From NCBI GenBank assembly GCA_030407005.1, contig JAUDYN010000009.1:620001-684000 (forward strand): a stretch of 64,000 nt of DNA. Reading direction: 5' to 3'. Origin of the DNA: Desarmillaria ectypa. Taxonomy: Eukaryota > Basidiomycota > Agaricomycetes > Agaricales > Physalacriaceae. Positions 22,691 to 34,375 of the stretch are shown here, one piece after another. Below the pieces are notes generated by a model, which did not search any database, was not told the DNA's origin, and worked only from the letters and a program-made list of their open reading frames with translations. Position numbers and translations under genes: made by a program. Positions within the stretch are counted from its first letter, which is position 1, and each line of letters starts with the position of its first letter.

Positions 22691-25563
22691 ATGTCGTCTG
22701 AGCGTGTCAATACGTCCGCTCAGGGGCCGCAAGCAGAAAATATAACCTACCAGTCTCCTCGAAGTCGCAGGCAGTCAAGGCGTGGACTACTGGGCATCAA
22801 GAGCCGCGATTTTATCATGAAAGGTAATATTTTCTGCCCTCGAACAAAGCAAAGTCTTACAAGCCAAGGAAACGATTCCTTTGACTACGAACAGAAGCTC
22901 CCGGAGGACAGGCAATATGAAGAACTGGGGCCAGCAGCCCGGTATGGAGGACATACCTCGAAGAATGTGCAGCGTTCGACCATGAATGATAGAAGGATGG
23001 AAGGATGGCCTAGATGTGTTGCTCGTCTTTGTCGGTGCTAGTACCATACGTACTGCTTCCTCGCTAACCCGCACCAGGCCGGTCTTTTCTCAGCCGTGGT
23101 TACGACCTTCGTTGCGCAAACGTCGCAAAGCTTACAGCTCAACTATACCCAGGTCACGGCGTCGCTTCTGTACGAACTGATTAGCGTCCAACGAGCGGCT
23201 GCAAACGATGCACTTGTGGACGATATTCCTCGCTCAGGTCTCACGCCTTTCTCCGATTTTCCACCAGCAACATCCGACTCGTGGGTCAACGGACTCTGGT
23301 TTACAAGTCTCTCTCTCAGTCTCGCCGCCGCACTGACCGCGGTACTAATGAAACAATGGATCCATCTGTACATGGCGGTTCCATCTGGAACGCCTCGCGA
23401 CCGTTGTCGCGTACGCCAATTCCGATACATGGGTCTGCAGGAGTGGCACGTGCCTTTCATCATTGGACTCCTTCCTGTCCTGATGAGCACATCTCTTGGA
23501 ATTTTTCTTGCTGGCCTGATAATATTTTTGGTGCCCCTACGTCTAGCAATCACATCCGTAGTCGGGGCCATCACGTTCACTGTATTCGCAGGATACACAA
23601 TCACTGACTTTCTTCCCATTCTCTATCCATCATGCCCTTACAAAACTCCACTCTCCCAATATGTTTTTTTCTCTTTACACACATATCATTCATAATGACC
23701 TGCTCAATTGGCTCATCTTACCCATCTTCAAACCGCAAATCTCAGAGCAACATCGTGTTCGTACTCTCAGAGATGCGGAACAGGATGTTGTCAGACGTAG
23801 TGCTGAGAGCACGGACGTTTATGCCCTATCATGGCTGTCCTCGATGTCATCCAATCCCAGCGTCCAAAGCATTATCGCTCAGTCCATCGGTGCTCTGCCA
23901 CTAAAGTCTGTAGACTTATTGAAGCAGCACATGAAGGGTGTTTCTCTAGTGTGTGTCGAGGTTATCAACAATTGTGTTGGTACTCGAACTGTCCTTGAAC
24001 TAACTCAACAAGCCAAGGTCGAGCGTTTGATTCGCACCCATCTTCGCGTCCTAAGACGCGACGATAAGACATGGCTCTACATATCAACGGCACTTGACCT
24101 GGGTTACATCCAGCCGGACCTGTTTGCTGGTATCGTTGCCTCTACGCCTTTCTGGATAAGAGGCTATGAGGCTCGAGAAGTAATCAGAAGGAGTCTTTCG
24201 GGCTCTCCTGCAGAACGGCAATCGCGTTTGCAGCCGATCGTTTGGATCAACCTCCTTCGTAGTTCCTTGAGTGCTGGCGGAGTGGGGCTGAGTCGTAGTT
24301 TTCTAGATACCCTCCCGAATTACTACTGGAGACAGGACTGGATTTGTCCTGCTCCAGTGTTCGCGGTCCATGGCGAGGCACCCCCATTCATCTGTGATTC
24401 GGTTGATCACAACGACGCTCTAACATTCCCAGAAGCTGTGCGAAGCTACATTTACCCTTATGTGGCTGAATCTATCATCTCCTATCATCCGCCTGTGGAA
24501 GTTCCACGGGATTCAAATTATATTCTCCCTGAAGACCGACGGCTGAATTTTCTTCTAGCTATGATCACACCCTCCTTTTCATCACGGGCCAGTATCCAAG
24601 CTGCTCTGATGAACAAAATGATGGAATACATCGAAATTAACCTGAATGTTGACATGCTTCCGCTCGGATCACTACCCTCCTCAGGTCTAGACAGTAATCG
24701 CCATGCAGCCCTGGAGGCGCTGTACTCGCTCATCCTCTCCGACGTGTTTGGGAATGCTTCAGTTCTTGGATGGGCATGGACAGCGCAACGCGCTACGCGT
24801 TTTCCTGCGACTTATTACTTCCACGAGTCCACTTCCCCGCCATTTTTCAGATGACGAGTGGTGTACACTGGCTGTAACTGCAAAGTTCATCCATGTCGTC
24901 TTTGGAATAGGTTCAACCGATGATTGGTCATCCAGTGATCAGTACCATGACTTGCGGACGGTATCAGAAATAATGGGGTACCTCTTCAAATTTAGCCCCA
25001 CTGCTAATGAGGCATATTCGATCTTTGTGAAAATGTGCTATTTCGATGTCGTAGAACGCTCGTCGCAGCTATCCCTGCCGAGTGAAAACGTTCATGGCTT
25101 CATTGCTGGGCTGGATTCTAGTCTACTAGATCCGCACATACGCCAAGAGGCCCTGGATTACTTGCATGAACCCCGCAGTCTTATCATTGCCTGCACTGCC
25201 TTATTCCAGGGTTCTGATGAAAGCACCCTCCGGCAACTGGCCTTGATTCGACCCAATGACCCTGCGTGGCCTGTGTGCTTGCAGCATTTCGATTCAGTTG
25301 TCGCTATCCCGCAACCAGACTGTCTTTCGGCTATCAGCAGAATTGTTTCCCCGGCGTTCATTGCAGGGGAACCTAGTCCGACTCATGGCACGCTGCCTGA
25401 AACGCGGATGCCTCACAGGGATAATTCCTTACCACAATCTCTATCACACGGCGATACATCTGGAAACATATTGAACCGAATTATCACGTTCACAGGACAG
25501 TGGCGACGCAAGGACAAGTTGCTTGGAGATACGGTATCTTCGTCATTGAATGGGAATGTGTGA
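22691..25563 (+). pseudogene. Broken DUF6535 membrane protein gene (copy D2)
   Basis: The start is MSSERVNTSAQGPQAENITY. The core runs FVAQTSQSLQLNYTQ, VNGLWFTSLSLSL, KQWIHLYMAVPSGTPRDR and a helix pair around IIGLLPVLMSTSL. A long helical C-terminal region follows, up to 25563. The best preserved of the three copies, it still has four frame breaks by my reading. One base is missing before VWRTYLEE, another in the HEMIEGW phrase near 22985, there is a break at the T7 run near 23663, and another near 24775 before GQRNALRVFLRL. Few stops occur within the correct frames, so it died recently or some breaks are sequence errors. Function of the family is unknown. Confidence 0.75.
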
Positions 25564-25859
25564 GACGGTCCCCTGTGCAGAGAAAAATGAAGTGGGTTTG
25601 TCAAAAACAGATGGTAAAATCTAATACGTCTTCATCCTTTCTGGCAAAAGATCTAGTTGCCACTTCGACAGATCTTCCATTGGGCTGTACAGAAACCCAG
25701 AGCGGGGACGCCCCATGAACAGATGCAGATGGCCAGAGAAACATTTCGACGGAGACTCAGCACGATATCATTGATCACGTCTTTGGCACAGCCCTCCTGC
25801 GGAAATTTATTCACTGATGTACGAGTGTAAATACTTTCAAAAAATCCGGTGATGGAGTA
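25564..25859. other. Gene-free interval
   Basis: This lies between the end of DUF6535 copy D2 and the exonuclease fragment C. I see no coding or RNA signal in it. Confidence 0.5.
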
Positions 25860-26480
25860 CTAGTCTGCCGGAAGTACCCAAGTAGGTTTAGTGAAAGGCT
25901 CTTCTCTGTCCATCATATGATGGAATAGCATGCGCTTTGTCTTCCCCATCTCAATGTACTCTTCGAGAATGCGATATTGATGTTGAAGTACCAGTGGTAT
26001 ATACGAATCCTTCAACTGATTGTCAGATGACAAGTCAAAGTATTGGATATCAAATACGCATCTGAAGACAGTACACTGCCAATTCTCGTCGAGTAGAGGA
26101 GTTGGCATCTAGGCCAGCCTGTAGTTTCGGTACATCGCTATATGCAACATCCCCTTTCAGTATCCCGGGCTCATCGCACAGCAACTTTGAGGCGACTTTT
26201 CCAAGCCCGTAACTGCGGAGTTTGAACTTGTCATGATTGCAAGCAGAGTGGCGGAACATATCAAGCACCACTTTGCCTGGAATGGAAACCATTCGGTCCA
26301 TCCAGCGTTTATGCTCTAAGCTATACCATATTTTCAGTTTCGAGGTGTTGTGAAAAACGGGGGATGAATAGATCAGTTCGTTCCCAGTTAGTACATGCGC
26401 GGTGTCAGGCCAATAGTATTGCGCTTGGCTGAGCTCTGCAAACGCATGCAGATGTACACTACTGTACCTACTTATATACT
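25860..26480 (-). pseudogene. Fragment of a DNA polymerase delta exonuclease domain (copy C)
   Basis: Only the last third of the exonuclease module is present. MVSIPGKVVLDMFRHS is followed by KFKLRSYGLGKVASKL and the Exo III region RRELAVYCLQ. After an intron relic come DSYIPLVLQHQYRILEEYIE and the stop at 25860. The intron donor that is GTGCGC in the intact copy has become ATGCGT, so the Exo III motif can no longer be spliced together. The piece ends where the intact copy ends, without a polymerase palm. It lies in tandem, same strand, with copies A and B. Confidence 0.75.
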
Positions 26481-26595
26481 AAATACTAATTTACTAGAAT
26501 GTTCTACGAGTTTCCTAATATCTCTCTCTTAATCAGCAAGCTCGGCATGATGCCGGATTGCCATCATCTCGGCTCAACTCTCAAATCCCAACAAA

Positions 26596-28824
26596 TTAGA
26601 TTGTCCCGAAATTTTTTGACGGGCCTTTCCATTTCAGTACGAGTAGCACCTCCGGGAAACGTGGATAGTAAGTTGCCAGTGGAAGCGGCGATGGGCCACT
26701 GGAAAATAGCCTGAGATCTGAAGCTACAAGAAAAGAATAAGTGCAATATCTAGCAGCAAAATAAAACCGGCTACCCATGGCACCTGACAGGTGGTTGTCC
26801 TCGTGGACAGCAAATCTGAAAAGCGCCAAGGCATCGCGGGACTCACAACCAACAACATCGATCGACGTGACAATATTGTACTTATGCATAAGCTTCAAAG
26901 GCACCTTAGCATCCTTTATGAATCCTAACGTTAGTCCGTGCATCCAAGTCGCAAAGACTAAGACGATTGTCACCCGGAGACAGTACACCGCTAGTTCGCG
27001 GCGGGCCGCATCATTCGCGTTCGGACCCTCTTGCAGTCCAGGTATACTCTCATAGCTAAGATCTATCTTCTGTGAATCGGGGCCACCATAAAGAAGACGT
27101 TGCACGACATTTTTCACACCATAACTCAGGAGCTTAAATGTAGAGTGATTCGAGAGAGATGTCGAAATAAGTCCAGGACGACTCGGCCTGGTATCTGGAC
27201 ATTTTTCCTTGTCTGAATCCATATTTATCAGAATGAAAGAAGTAGTTGGCATGTTTCGTCAAAGATCCTACGAAATAGTCATGTCGACAGGTTTGGGAGG
27301 GGGACGCTACCTCTTCGTACCTTTGGAGCGACTGAGTTCCACATTAAAGATGGCCAGCTTCTGAGCCCTCTCGATGATGAACCACAGATCAAAATTCAGG
27401 ATGTTAAAACCTGTTAGAACATCGAGACCCACATCGTGATGAAGTCCTACCGAGCAGCTCACTCTCAGATCAGTATGAATGAACGTAGACGTCTTCGATC
27501 GAATCACACGACTTAAGCGTGAAAATGACACGCAGAAAGGGTTCAGACTCTCCTGGAAGATATAGTCAGATCTCAGGAATCATTCGATCTCTCGAAACGC
27601 TCACCCATTCGAATGACCATGTTCGAAATCTGAATGATAGGATGAATAGACGGTACCGATTTGTTCTGTGTATCTTACATGCATTCGATGTCGAAGAACA
27701 GAACTCTCAGCGGGGCATTACCACGGCCCTCGCAGGCCTCCACCTCATTGTGCCTGTGGAAGAATCAATACAAGGAACATGACCCGTTGCATTAGCAACG
27801 ACAAATGTACGAGATTTCAATCCCGATTTGAGGCCTACATTTGCGTTCAGCGTCTGGAATGACTTGGTATTTTTTGGTCGGGAACTTCACCCAGCCACAA
27901 GTCCTGGTAACTGTGCATGAACGTAAGAACGGAATCGAGCCGTGGCATCTAGCGAATCTCATGCTCTACCAAGAACCACGTCGGGTAGTCTACGTTTGCT
28001 TCGACAGCTTCGTAAGGACACGTTGCATGGAACATTCGTGGAGAGAGAACGATGGAAGTCAGTTGAAGTAAATTGCTAGAGATGTTCAGTGAAAAGACTC
28101 ATCTCGAATAGTGCCAAGACTTCCTATGTCTTCGAAAGTTATTTTGACAAGCATGCGCGTCTTTCCCACCAGAAATTTGTTAAGCACCTTCAGCTCTGGG
28201 TGGTATCCTTGAGCGCCCTATACGAATTGCCGTTCAATAATAAGAATCATGAAAGCAGCGAGAAGCATGCGTCAAGAAATAGTTCCAGCGCATCGAGGTC
28301 CTTGTCGCTGCTGTAGAACTCTGAATACTTGGGACGGGCATAAAAGTAGGGGGGAAAACCACTGATGAAAGCTGATACGCTATTTCCGGTCTGTAAACCA
28401 CGAATTGAGACACGTTACAAACTGGATAATCCAAAGAGAGCTTGCCTCGGTAGAGCCTGTAATGATAATAATCAGGTGAGCAGAGTCAGGTATCTCGTGA
28501 ACATCAACAATCTGAATAACTATCCAAGCATTAATATTGCAAAGCTGAGAGCATAGATAAAGCGTACCAAGGTCGTCTGTCTCTAGGTCAAGCTCCGGGG
28601 ACGCAGGACGTTTTAGCATTTCCTTGAGAGCAGGTCGACTCTTGACTTCATGCTCCAGTTTCTGCCGCTTTGAAGAAGGTATAGGGCCTGATGGTGGTGG
28701 GGAAGCATCGCGCTTTTCTGCAGAGCTAGAAGAGAGCATAAATAGAGTAAAGAGTGAGTTGAGTGGGAGGAGATACACCTCCCCCAGTAAGCTTTGATTG
28801 ATCCCAGGCATCAGTTCGTTTCAT
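26596..28824 (-). pseudogene. Decayed Pol-delta-like exonuclease gene (copy A)
   Basis: The start MKRTDAWDQSK at 28824 parallels MKRNNTWDL of the intact copy. The landmarks follow in polymerase delta order: DIHEIPD-like (VDVHEIPDSAH), GFPPYFYARP, EANVDYPTWFLVEHE, APLRVLFFDIEC (Exo I, intact D-x-E), HPIIQISNMV, GLDVLTGFNILNFDL (Exo II) and RRELAVYCLR plus DAKVPLKL (Exo III). At least two splice donors are altered (GC and AT in place of GT near 28230 and 27960). Stops and frameshifts interrupt the frame, for example before the Exo II segment. The end again lacks a polymerase domain. It is a pseudogene of the same exonuclease-only design as copy B. Confidence 0.8.
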
Positions 28825-30200
28825 TATCTATGGATGATGTGGTAGAGCTGTCAGTATATATTGTCGTGGTGGTATAAGGTCAAGTACAAATCCCGGAAAC
28901 GATTTAGGTGCTGCGTCGCTGCCGATTCGTCGGGACTCGGGAATACCCGAAGTTATGCCACCAACCTGTCTCTTCGACGCTCACAGTATGATATGGCATA
29001 CGTATTATGCTGTGAATGGATTACATTTGTTTCTGCATAAATATATGTTCTGATCATCGACGATATAACTACCCTTCGTACGCTGTTTATTACTGACAAT
29101 GCCATAATTTTGATGTGATTTCAAGTTGTCGAATTGTCCTTCAGTGAAGAAATAAGTGATGCATTTAGCCGCTGTCGCAGTATACATCGATGCTGACGTA
29201 GACGGTTTCGCGAGGTCGTGAATTGCTTGCTGCTCGGCCGGGTGTGGATGGAAAAGGAGTTTATTGGCAGTTTAAATGTATCTAGAAGAAGAATCAATAC
29301 AGATATTAATTGGACCACTTACTTGGCTCAAAGGGGAAGGTTCGTCGCTCGCTCAAAGGCTCTGTGCTCGTGGTGAGAAGGTAAGAAAGGTAAAATTCAA
29401 ATTGTCTTGTCAATCGGATACAAACGGCAAAAAAGGGGTAGCCGCACGCGTACTCTCGTGTCGCCAGAGCCCATAGGTAACAGGGAAAGATAAATAAAAG
29501 TATCTAAAATTTCAACATGTCAGATGAAGTAGAATATCGTAGCTCAATTACCTCGGCCTCAAGCAAGACTTAACCAACCAGGATACGTGCAAATACGGCA
29601 TAGGGAGAGCTCGCTGCCCCACTCAGCGTACGAACGGTGGCACAAGCCGTCGTATCTCAATCCCAAGCACGTTCCGAGACGGTGTCGTCCGCCATTGGCA
29701 TTGATCTTTGCATCGGATAGGGTAGGGAGGGGAATGGTGATGGAACAAAACTAGAGAGAGAAATAAGTGAATTTAGAAAAAGGTAACGAACTGGTATTAG
29801 CAAGCCACACCCATACGACCCATACCAATCCTTCCACCATTGCTTGAGATAGCTCAATTGTCGGTGAGATGAGCTACCTCAATATTGGTATCGAGATCTT
29901 GAGCCTTGGTGTCCTAAGGCAGAAATGTTGGTATGCATGCTCCTCGATCTTGGAACTATGCATGGTCGCAGGTAGAGAGAGGGTGTACCTGTAAAGAAGA
30001 AACGGCAGTAATTTGAAGTAGATGTAGTGGAAAAGAGGAAAGAGACGTAGCAAACCGAAAAAGGAAGTACGAGTCAGCCAGCTCGAGACGTTGAGTCTAC
30101 GAGCATGGCAACTCGTACTACCACACCACGTTCGATACATTAGAACACATAGTATCGTAAATATTTTACAGATGATAATACATAAAAGCGGTCCTTGCCA
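28825..30200. other. Interval between exonuclease copies A and B
   Basis: I see no convincing gene. Short frames such as 29657-29857 lack family features. The interval is moderately AT-rich, with pyrimidine tracts. Confidence 0.45.
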
Positions 30201-32250
30201 TCAGTTGATGATGACTGATTGGACAGACCGTGCTTTAGCGAGCTGGACACCTAGATCCTCAAGCCAAGGCGTCGGAGCTAACAAATTTGCGAAAGGAACC
30301 TGTTTCTCCTTACCCTTCCTCAGGTAATCCTCCAAAATATGAAGCCTATTCAAAAGCTGCAGGGGCACCTTCGCATCCTTCATATAACCAAGTATGATCA
30401 GTAATCTTGATCAAGAAGAATACACGATGCGCACCTGCAGACAGTATATCGCTAGATGGCGCCGACTAGCGGAGCCTTCGTTCTGGAGCTTTGGTATATC
30501 TGTGTATTCCACGTCTAACTTCTGTGAGTCTGGATCATCAGAAAGGAAGTTCTGCGCGACGTTCTTAAGAGAGTAACTGTCAAGTTGGAACCGGGTGTGG
30601 TTCCGGGTAAAATGCCGGTACAAGTCCAAGACAACTCGGCCTTCGACTTCAACATACTTACCAGGGCGGCCATTCTTATAGAACCCCTTGGCACGGAACA
30701 ATTCTTCATAGAAATATGGTTCCGACCAATTCATTGAAGATTCTGAATGACAAGGATGAGTACGTTTCGTTTATCCAATATGTGATTCGCACCTTTCCAT
30801 CGGCCCAAGTTCAAATCAAAGTCTGGCATCGTCAAACGAACCCGATCTATGATGTACGAGAGGTCGAAATGCATGATGTTGTAGCCTGTGAGCACATCGG
30901 GGTCGACAGCGAGTATAAAATTCTGCCATGCCAGAAGCATTTCCCTCTCGGTATCGTATGAGCATACATAAACGTCAACATCGATGGGATCACACGAATC
31001 AAGAGTGAAAATGACGCGGAGAAATGGATTCGCGTCTCCTATAATATTATTTATTAATATCAACTGACACCATTTTGCTTGAACCGACCTGGGCGAGAAA
31101 CCATGTTTGATATTTGAATGATTGGATCCGTCAATGGTTTCGAATTCCTCGCCTTGAGATTAAACAAGGTTTCGAAATCAAAGGATAACACTCTCAATGG
31201 AGCCGTGGGGTAGTCATCATCACAATTTGTTACAGCGTTGTGTCTGTAAATGTGGTGAACAATATTATTGGTCGATCAAATGAAGAAGCCGACTTACGAG
31301 ATCAAGATCTCAACTTGAGAGTGAGATTTGGCGTCACTGTCGGCCACGATTTTGTACTTCCCGGCAGGAAACCTGACCCAGCCGCCCAGTCCTGGTAGCT
31401 ATCAAACCTGAGAACATCTCATATAGTAAGAGGCAGATCTGTCACCTCGTGATCTACTAGAAATCGAGTAGCAAAATCCACATTTGCTTCATAGACATTA
31501 TATCGGGCACCCAGAAGTGTATTTTGGACGACACAAAGACTTTCTGAACCCTCGAAAGTCAACTTGAAGAGCATACATGCCTTTTCAGTCACGCCCGTGA
31601 TTACTTTGGAAACAATTTCTATGTTGATTACGCCAGTAGCGGCCTGCATCGGTCATGTCCAAACGTTTCATTGATAGTAAGCGAAAGAGGACGCACATTA
31701 AGGAGGGCATGAAGTGCCTCCATTTGATCAGATGAGCCAAAGGGGCCAGATTCGTTAGGTAGAGCATAGAAATATGGCGTAAAACCAAGGATACGAGCTG
31801 TCACGCTGTTCCCTCGCTGTATTTCCTCTGTTCAAGGTAAATGTAGCGTGCAGTTCACTAAATAGCATACCTGTGTAGAACCAGTGAGAATCAAATCCCC
31901 AGAGTTTGGTACTCCATGCAAATCAACGATTTGAACAACTGATAGTATGAGCTTGTCAGCCTGCATTGTACTTCCACGAATGAACAGGGTACATACTTAG
32001 GTCGTCCTTCTCAGCATCCAACTGCTGACGTGGAGGGCGTCGTTGTACCTCCTCAAGCGGGGCCCTTACCCTCATCTGCCACTCCAGTCTCCGTCTCTTC
32101 TGTGAGGGCATGGCATGCGTTCCTTGGCTACTACCCCTAGTCACGGTGCTACACGTCGAATGTGGGTGAGAAATGAGCGCCAGCACAACCAAACATGGCG
32201 CACCTCGTCCCGGTCTGTCCAATCAAATCCCAGGTATTATTTCGTTTCAT
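30201..32250 (-). CDS. Stand-alone 3'-5' exonuclease derived from DNA polymerase delta (copy B, polymerase domain absent)
   Basis: Ten exons splice in frame to 526 residues with no stop: 32250-32204, 32148-31997, 31938-31871, 31825-31697, 31643-31446, 31398-31298, 31243-31089, 31038-30793, 30742-30435 and 30377-30201. The N-terminal half follows the Pol delta N-terminal domain (GFTPYFYALP, YEANVDFATRFLV, RFPAGKYKIV). Exo I is RVLSFDFET (Asp254, Glu256). Exo II is GYNIMHFDL (Asn337, Phe341, Asp342). Exo III is YCLQD (Tyr465, Asp469). All metal-binding acids of a DnaQ-like fold are kept. The protein ends 57 residues after Asp469, so no palm, fingers or zinc modules exist. Expected activity is 3'-5' DNA exonuclease. 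Its role is unknown. SHMT diverges 265 bases upstream. Confidence 0.88.
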
Positions 32251-32515
32251 TATTCGTGAATAGCGTGGAAGATAAATTAAGAAAGGTTGGTATAGGTTGT
32301 GGTGGTCCGATCGATATCAAAAAGGACACGCGACTCGAGTACCACAGAGGCACCTTACATAAGGCAGTGTACTTCCCGTTCGGAGATACCCGGCCGATCT
32401 CCCACCATTTTTTTTTTCGCTCACCATGATTCGACTGCTCCTCCCTCGACCACCACTATCTCGGTTACCCTCCTTCCCTCCATACTCCCGTTTCTCCCGT
32501 CTAAGTATCAGAAAC
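32251..32515. promoter_or_regulatory. Divergent intergenic region exonuclease / SHMT
   Basis: There are 265 bases between outward-facing starts. A T9 run (32411-32419) followed by pyrimidine-rich sequence leads into the SHMT start, as is common in fungal promoters. The two genes may be co-regulated from here. Confidence 0.4.
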
Positions 32516-34375
32516 ATGGCCACGTCATCGACGCCTGAATTCGTAGGTCTGGTCTGAATGCAGAAGACGTGGTCTGATTCTCTATTGCAGAACAAAATGC
32601 TTTATGCCCCCTTGGCACAGATCGATCCAGAGGTGCAGAACATCATCGATAAGGAGACATGGAGGCAACTTTCTGGGCTGGAGTTGATTGCTTCAGAGGT
32701 CGGTTGTTCTTCGTAGGAGTAAGGGGTTCATGACGCTGAAACACATAACAGAACCTTACCAGTCTGTCTGTCATGGAGGCGAACGGGTCCATCTTGACGA
32801 ATAAGTACTCCGAGGGTCTCCCATCGGCCCGTTACTATGGTGGTAATGAATACATCGATGAGCTTGAGAACCTGTGCCGCAAACGAGCACTTAAAGCATT
32901 CAATCTAGATCCCGCACAGTGGGGTGTTAACGTGCAGCCCTACTCCGGAAGCGTCAGTCCTGTACCTTTTACATTTTTATTTATTATTAACTCCCCCCCC
33001 CCTCCCCATCTATAGACAGCCAAGTTAGTTTACCACATCATTACCTGACTTTTCTCTGACTTTACTGCAGCTTCGCCGCATTTACCGCTCTCCTCCAACC
33101 TCAAGATCGTCTCATGGGTCTTGGTCTTCCCGACGGCGGCCATCTCACTCATGGTTACTATGTCCGTATTCATTCAATTCATGTTAAGGGAAGCTACCTA
33201 ATGTTGCTGAAACTAACAGACGGCTAAGAAGAAAATGACCGCGTCTTCCATCTACTTCCAGTCGCTACCTTATGCTATCACTCCCGACACCAACCTCGTT
33301 GACTATCCTGCCCTCGCTGCCCAGGCCAAGATCTTCAAGCCAAAAATGATTGTCTGTGGTGCCTCTGCGTACCCTCGCGACTGGGACTACGCTGAGCTTA
33401 AGAAGACGGCGACAAAGGAAGGTGCTTGGCTACTATGTGATATGGCCCACACTAGCGGTCTCGTCGCCGCCCAGGAGCTCAATAGCCCCTTCGACTATTG
33501 TGACGTCGTCACTACTACGACGTAAGACCCTTCTACTGCTGTCTTCTGTTTGTGTGTTGACCTATCCTGCTAGTCACAAGACTCTCCGTGGTCCTCGTGC
33601 TGGTTTGATCTTCTTCCGCAAGGACCTCGAGAACGCCAAAGATCTTGAGAAACGCGTCAACGAGGCCGTTTTCCCTGCATGTCAAGGCGGTCCCCACAAC
33701 AATGTATGTCTTCCAATTGTTTCATTGCTCCCGTACCCATCTGCCGTTAGACTATTGCCGCTGTCGCCACTGCCCTCCTCCAGGTTGCTCAACCCGCATT
33801 CAAGGAGTATGCTAAGCAGGTTGTCCTCAATGCTCGTGCCCTCGCGGCATCCCTCTCGGCACACGGCTACAAACTCCAAACTGGCGGAACCGACAACCAC
33901 CTCGTTCTCTGGGACTTGCGCCCTCTCGGCTTGACTGGCAGCAAGATTGAGAAGGTCTGTGACCTCATGGGTATTACCATCAACAGTCCGTTCTTTTCTC
34001 TTTCATTGTCTTCCATCCCGGCTGATTGACTCACTAGAAAACGCCGTTTCTGGTGACGCCTCTGCCCAGGTTCCGGGTGGTATTCGCTTAGGCACATCTG
34101 CGCTGACGTCGCGTAACATGCTCGAGTCCGACATGAAGGTCGTCGCCGACTTCTTGCACCGAGCTGTGCAGCTATCGCTAGTCCTACAGAAGGAGGCCGG
34201 AACAAAGATGTTGAAGGACTTTGTTCGGGTTGCTACGACGCAAGAAGAGGGCAAGGAGGGCTTCGCCAAGGTTAAGCAGCTGAGGGATGAGGTTCGGGAG
34301 TTCGCTAAGCAGTGGCCACTCCCGGGTGTGGATGCAGCGATGTTCAAGAAGCCTGAGGGTATTCATGAGGATTGA
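32516..34375 (+). CDS. SHM2: Serine hydroxymethyltransferase, cytosolic
   Basis: Nine exons join in frame to 479 residues: 32516-32542, 32591-32698, 32752-32952, 33016-33023, 33071-33161, 33220-33521, 33574-33703, 33751-33985 and 34038-34375. The enzyme moves the serine hydroxymethyl group to tetrahydrofolate, giving glycine and 5,10-methylene-THF, with PLP as cofactor. Diagnostic phrases are [57 protein letters not shown] and the PLP-lysine site [14 protein letters not shown] (Lys ~248). The start MATSSTPEF has no mitochondrial presequence, so the cytosolic isoform is inferred. The fourth exon is only 8 nt. The symbol follows yeast usage for the cytosolic enzyme and is tentative. Confidence 0.95.
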
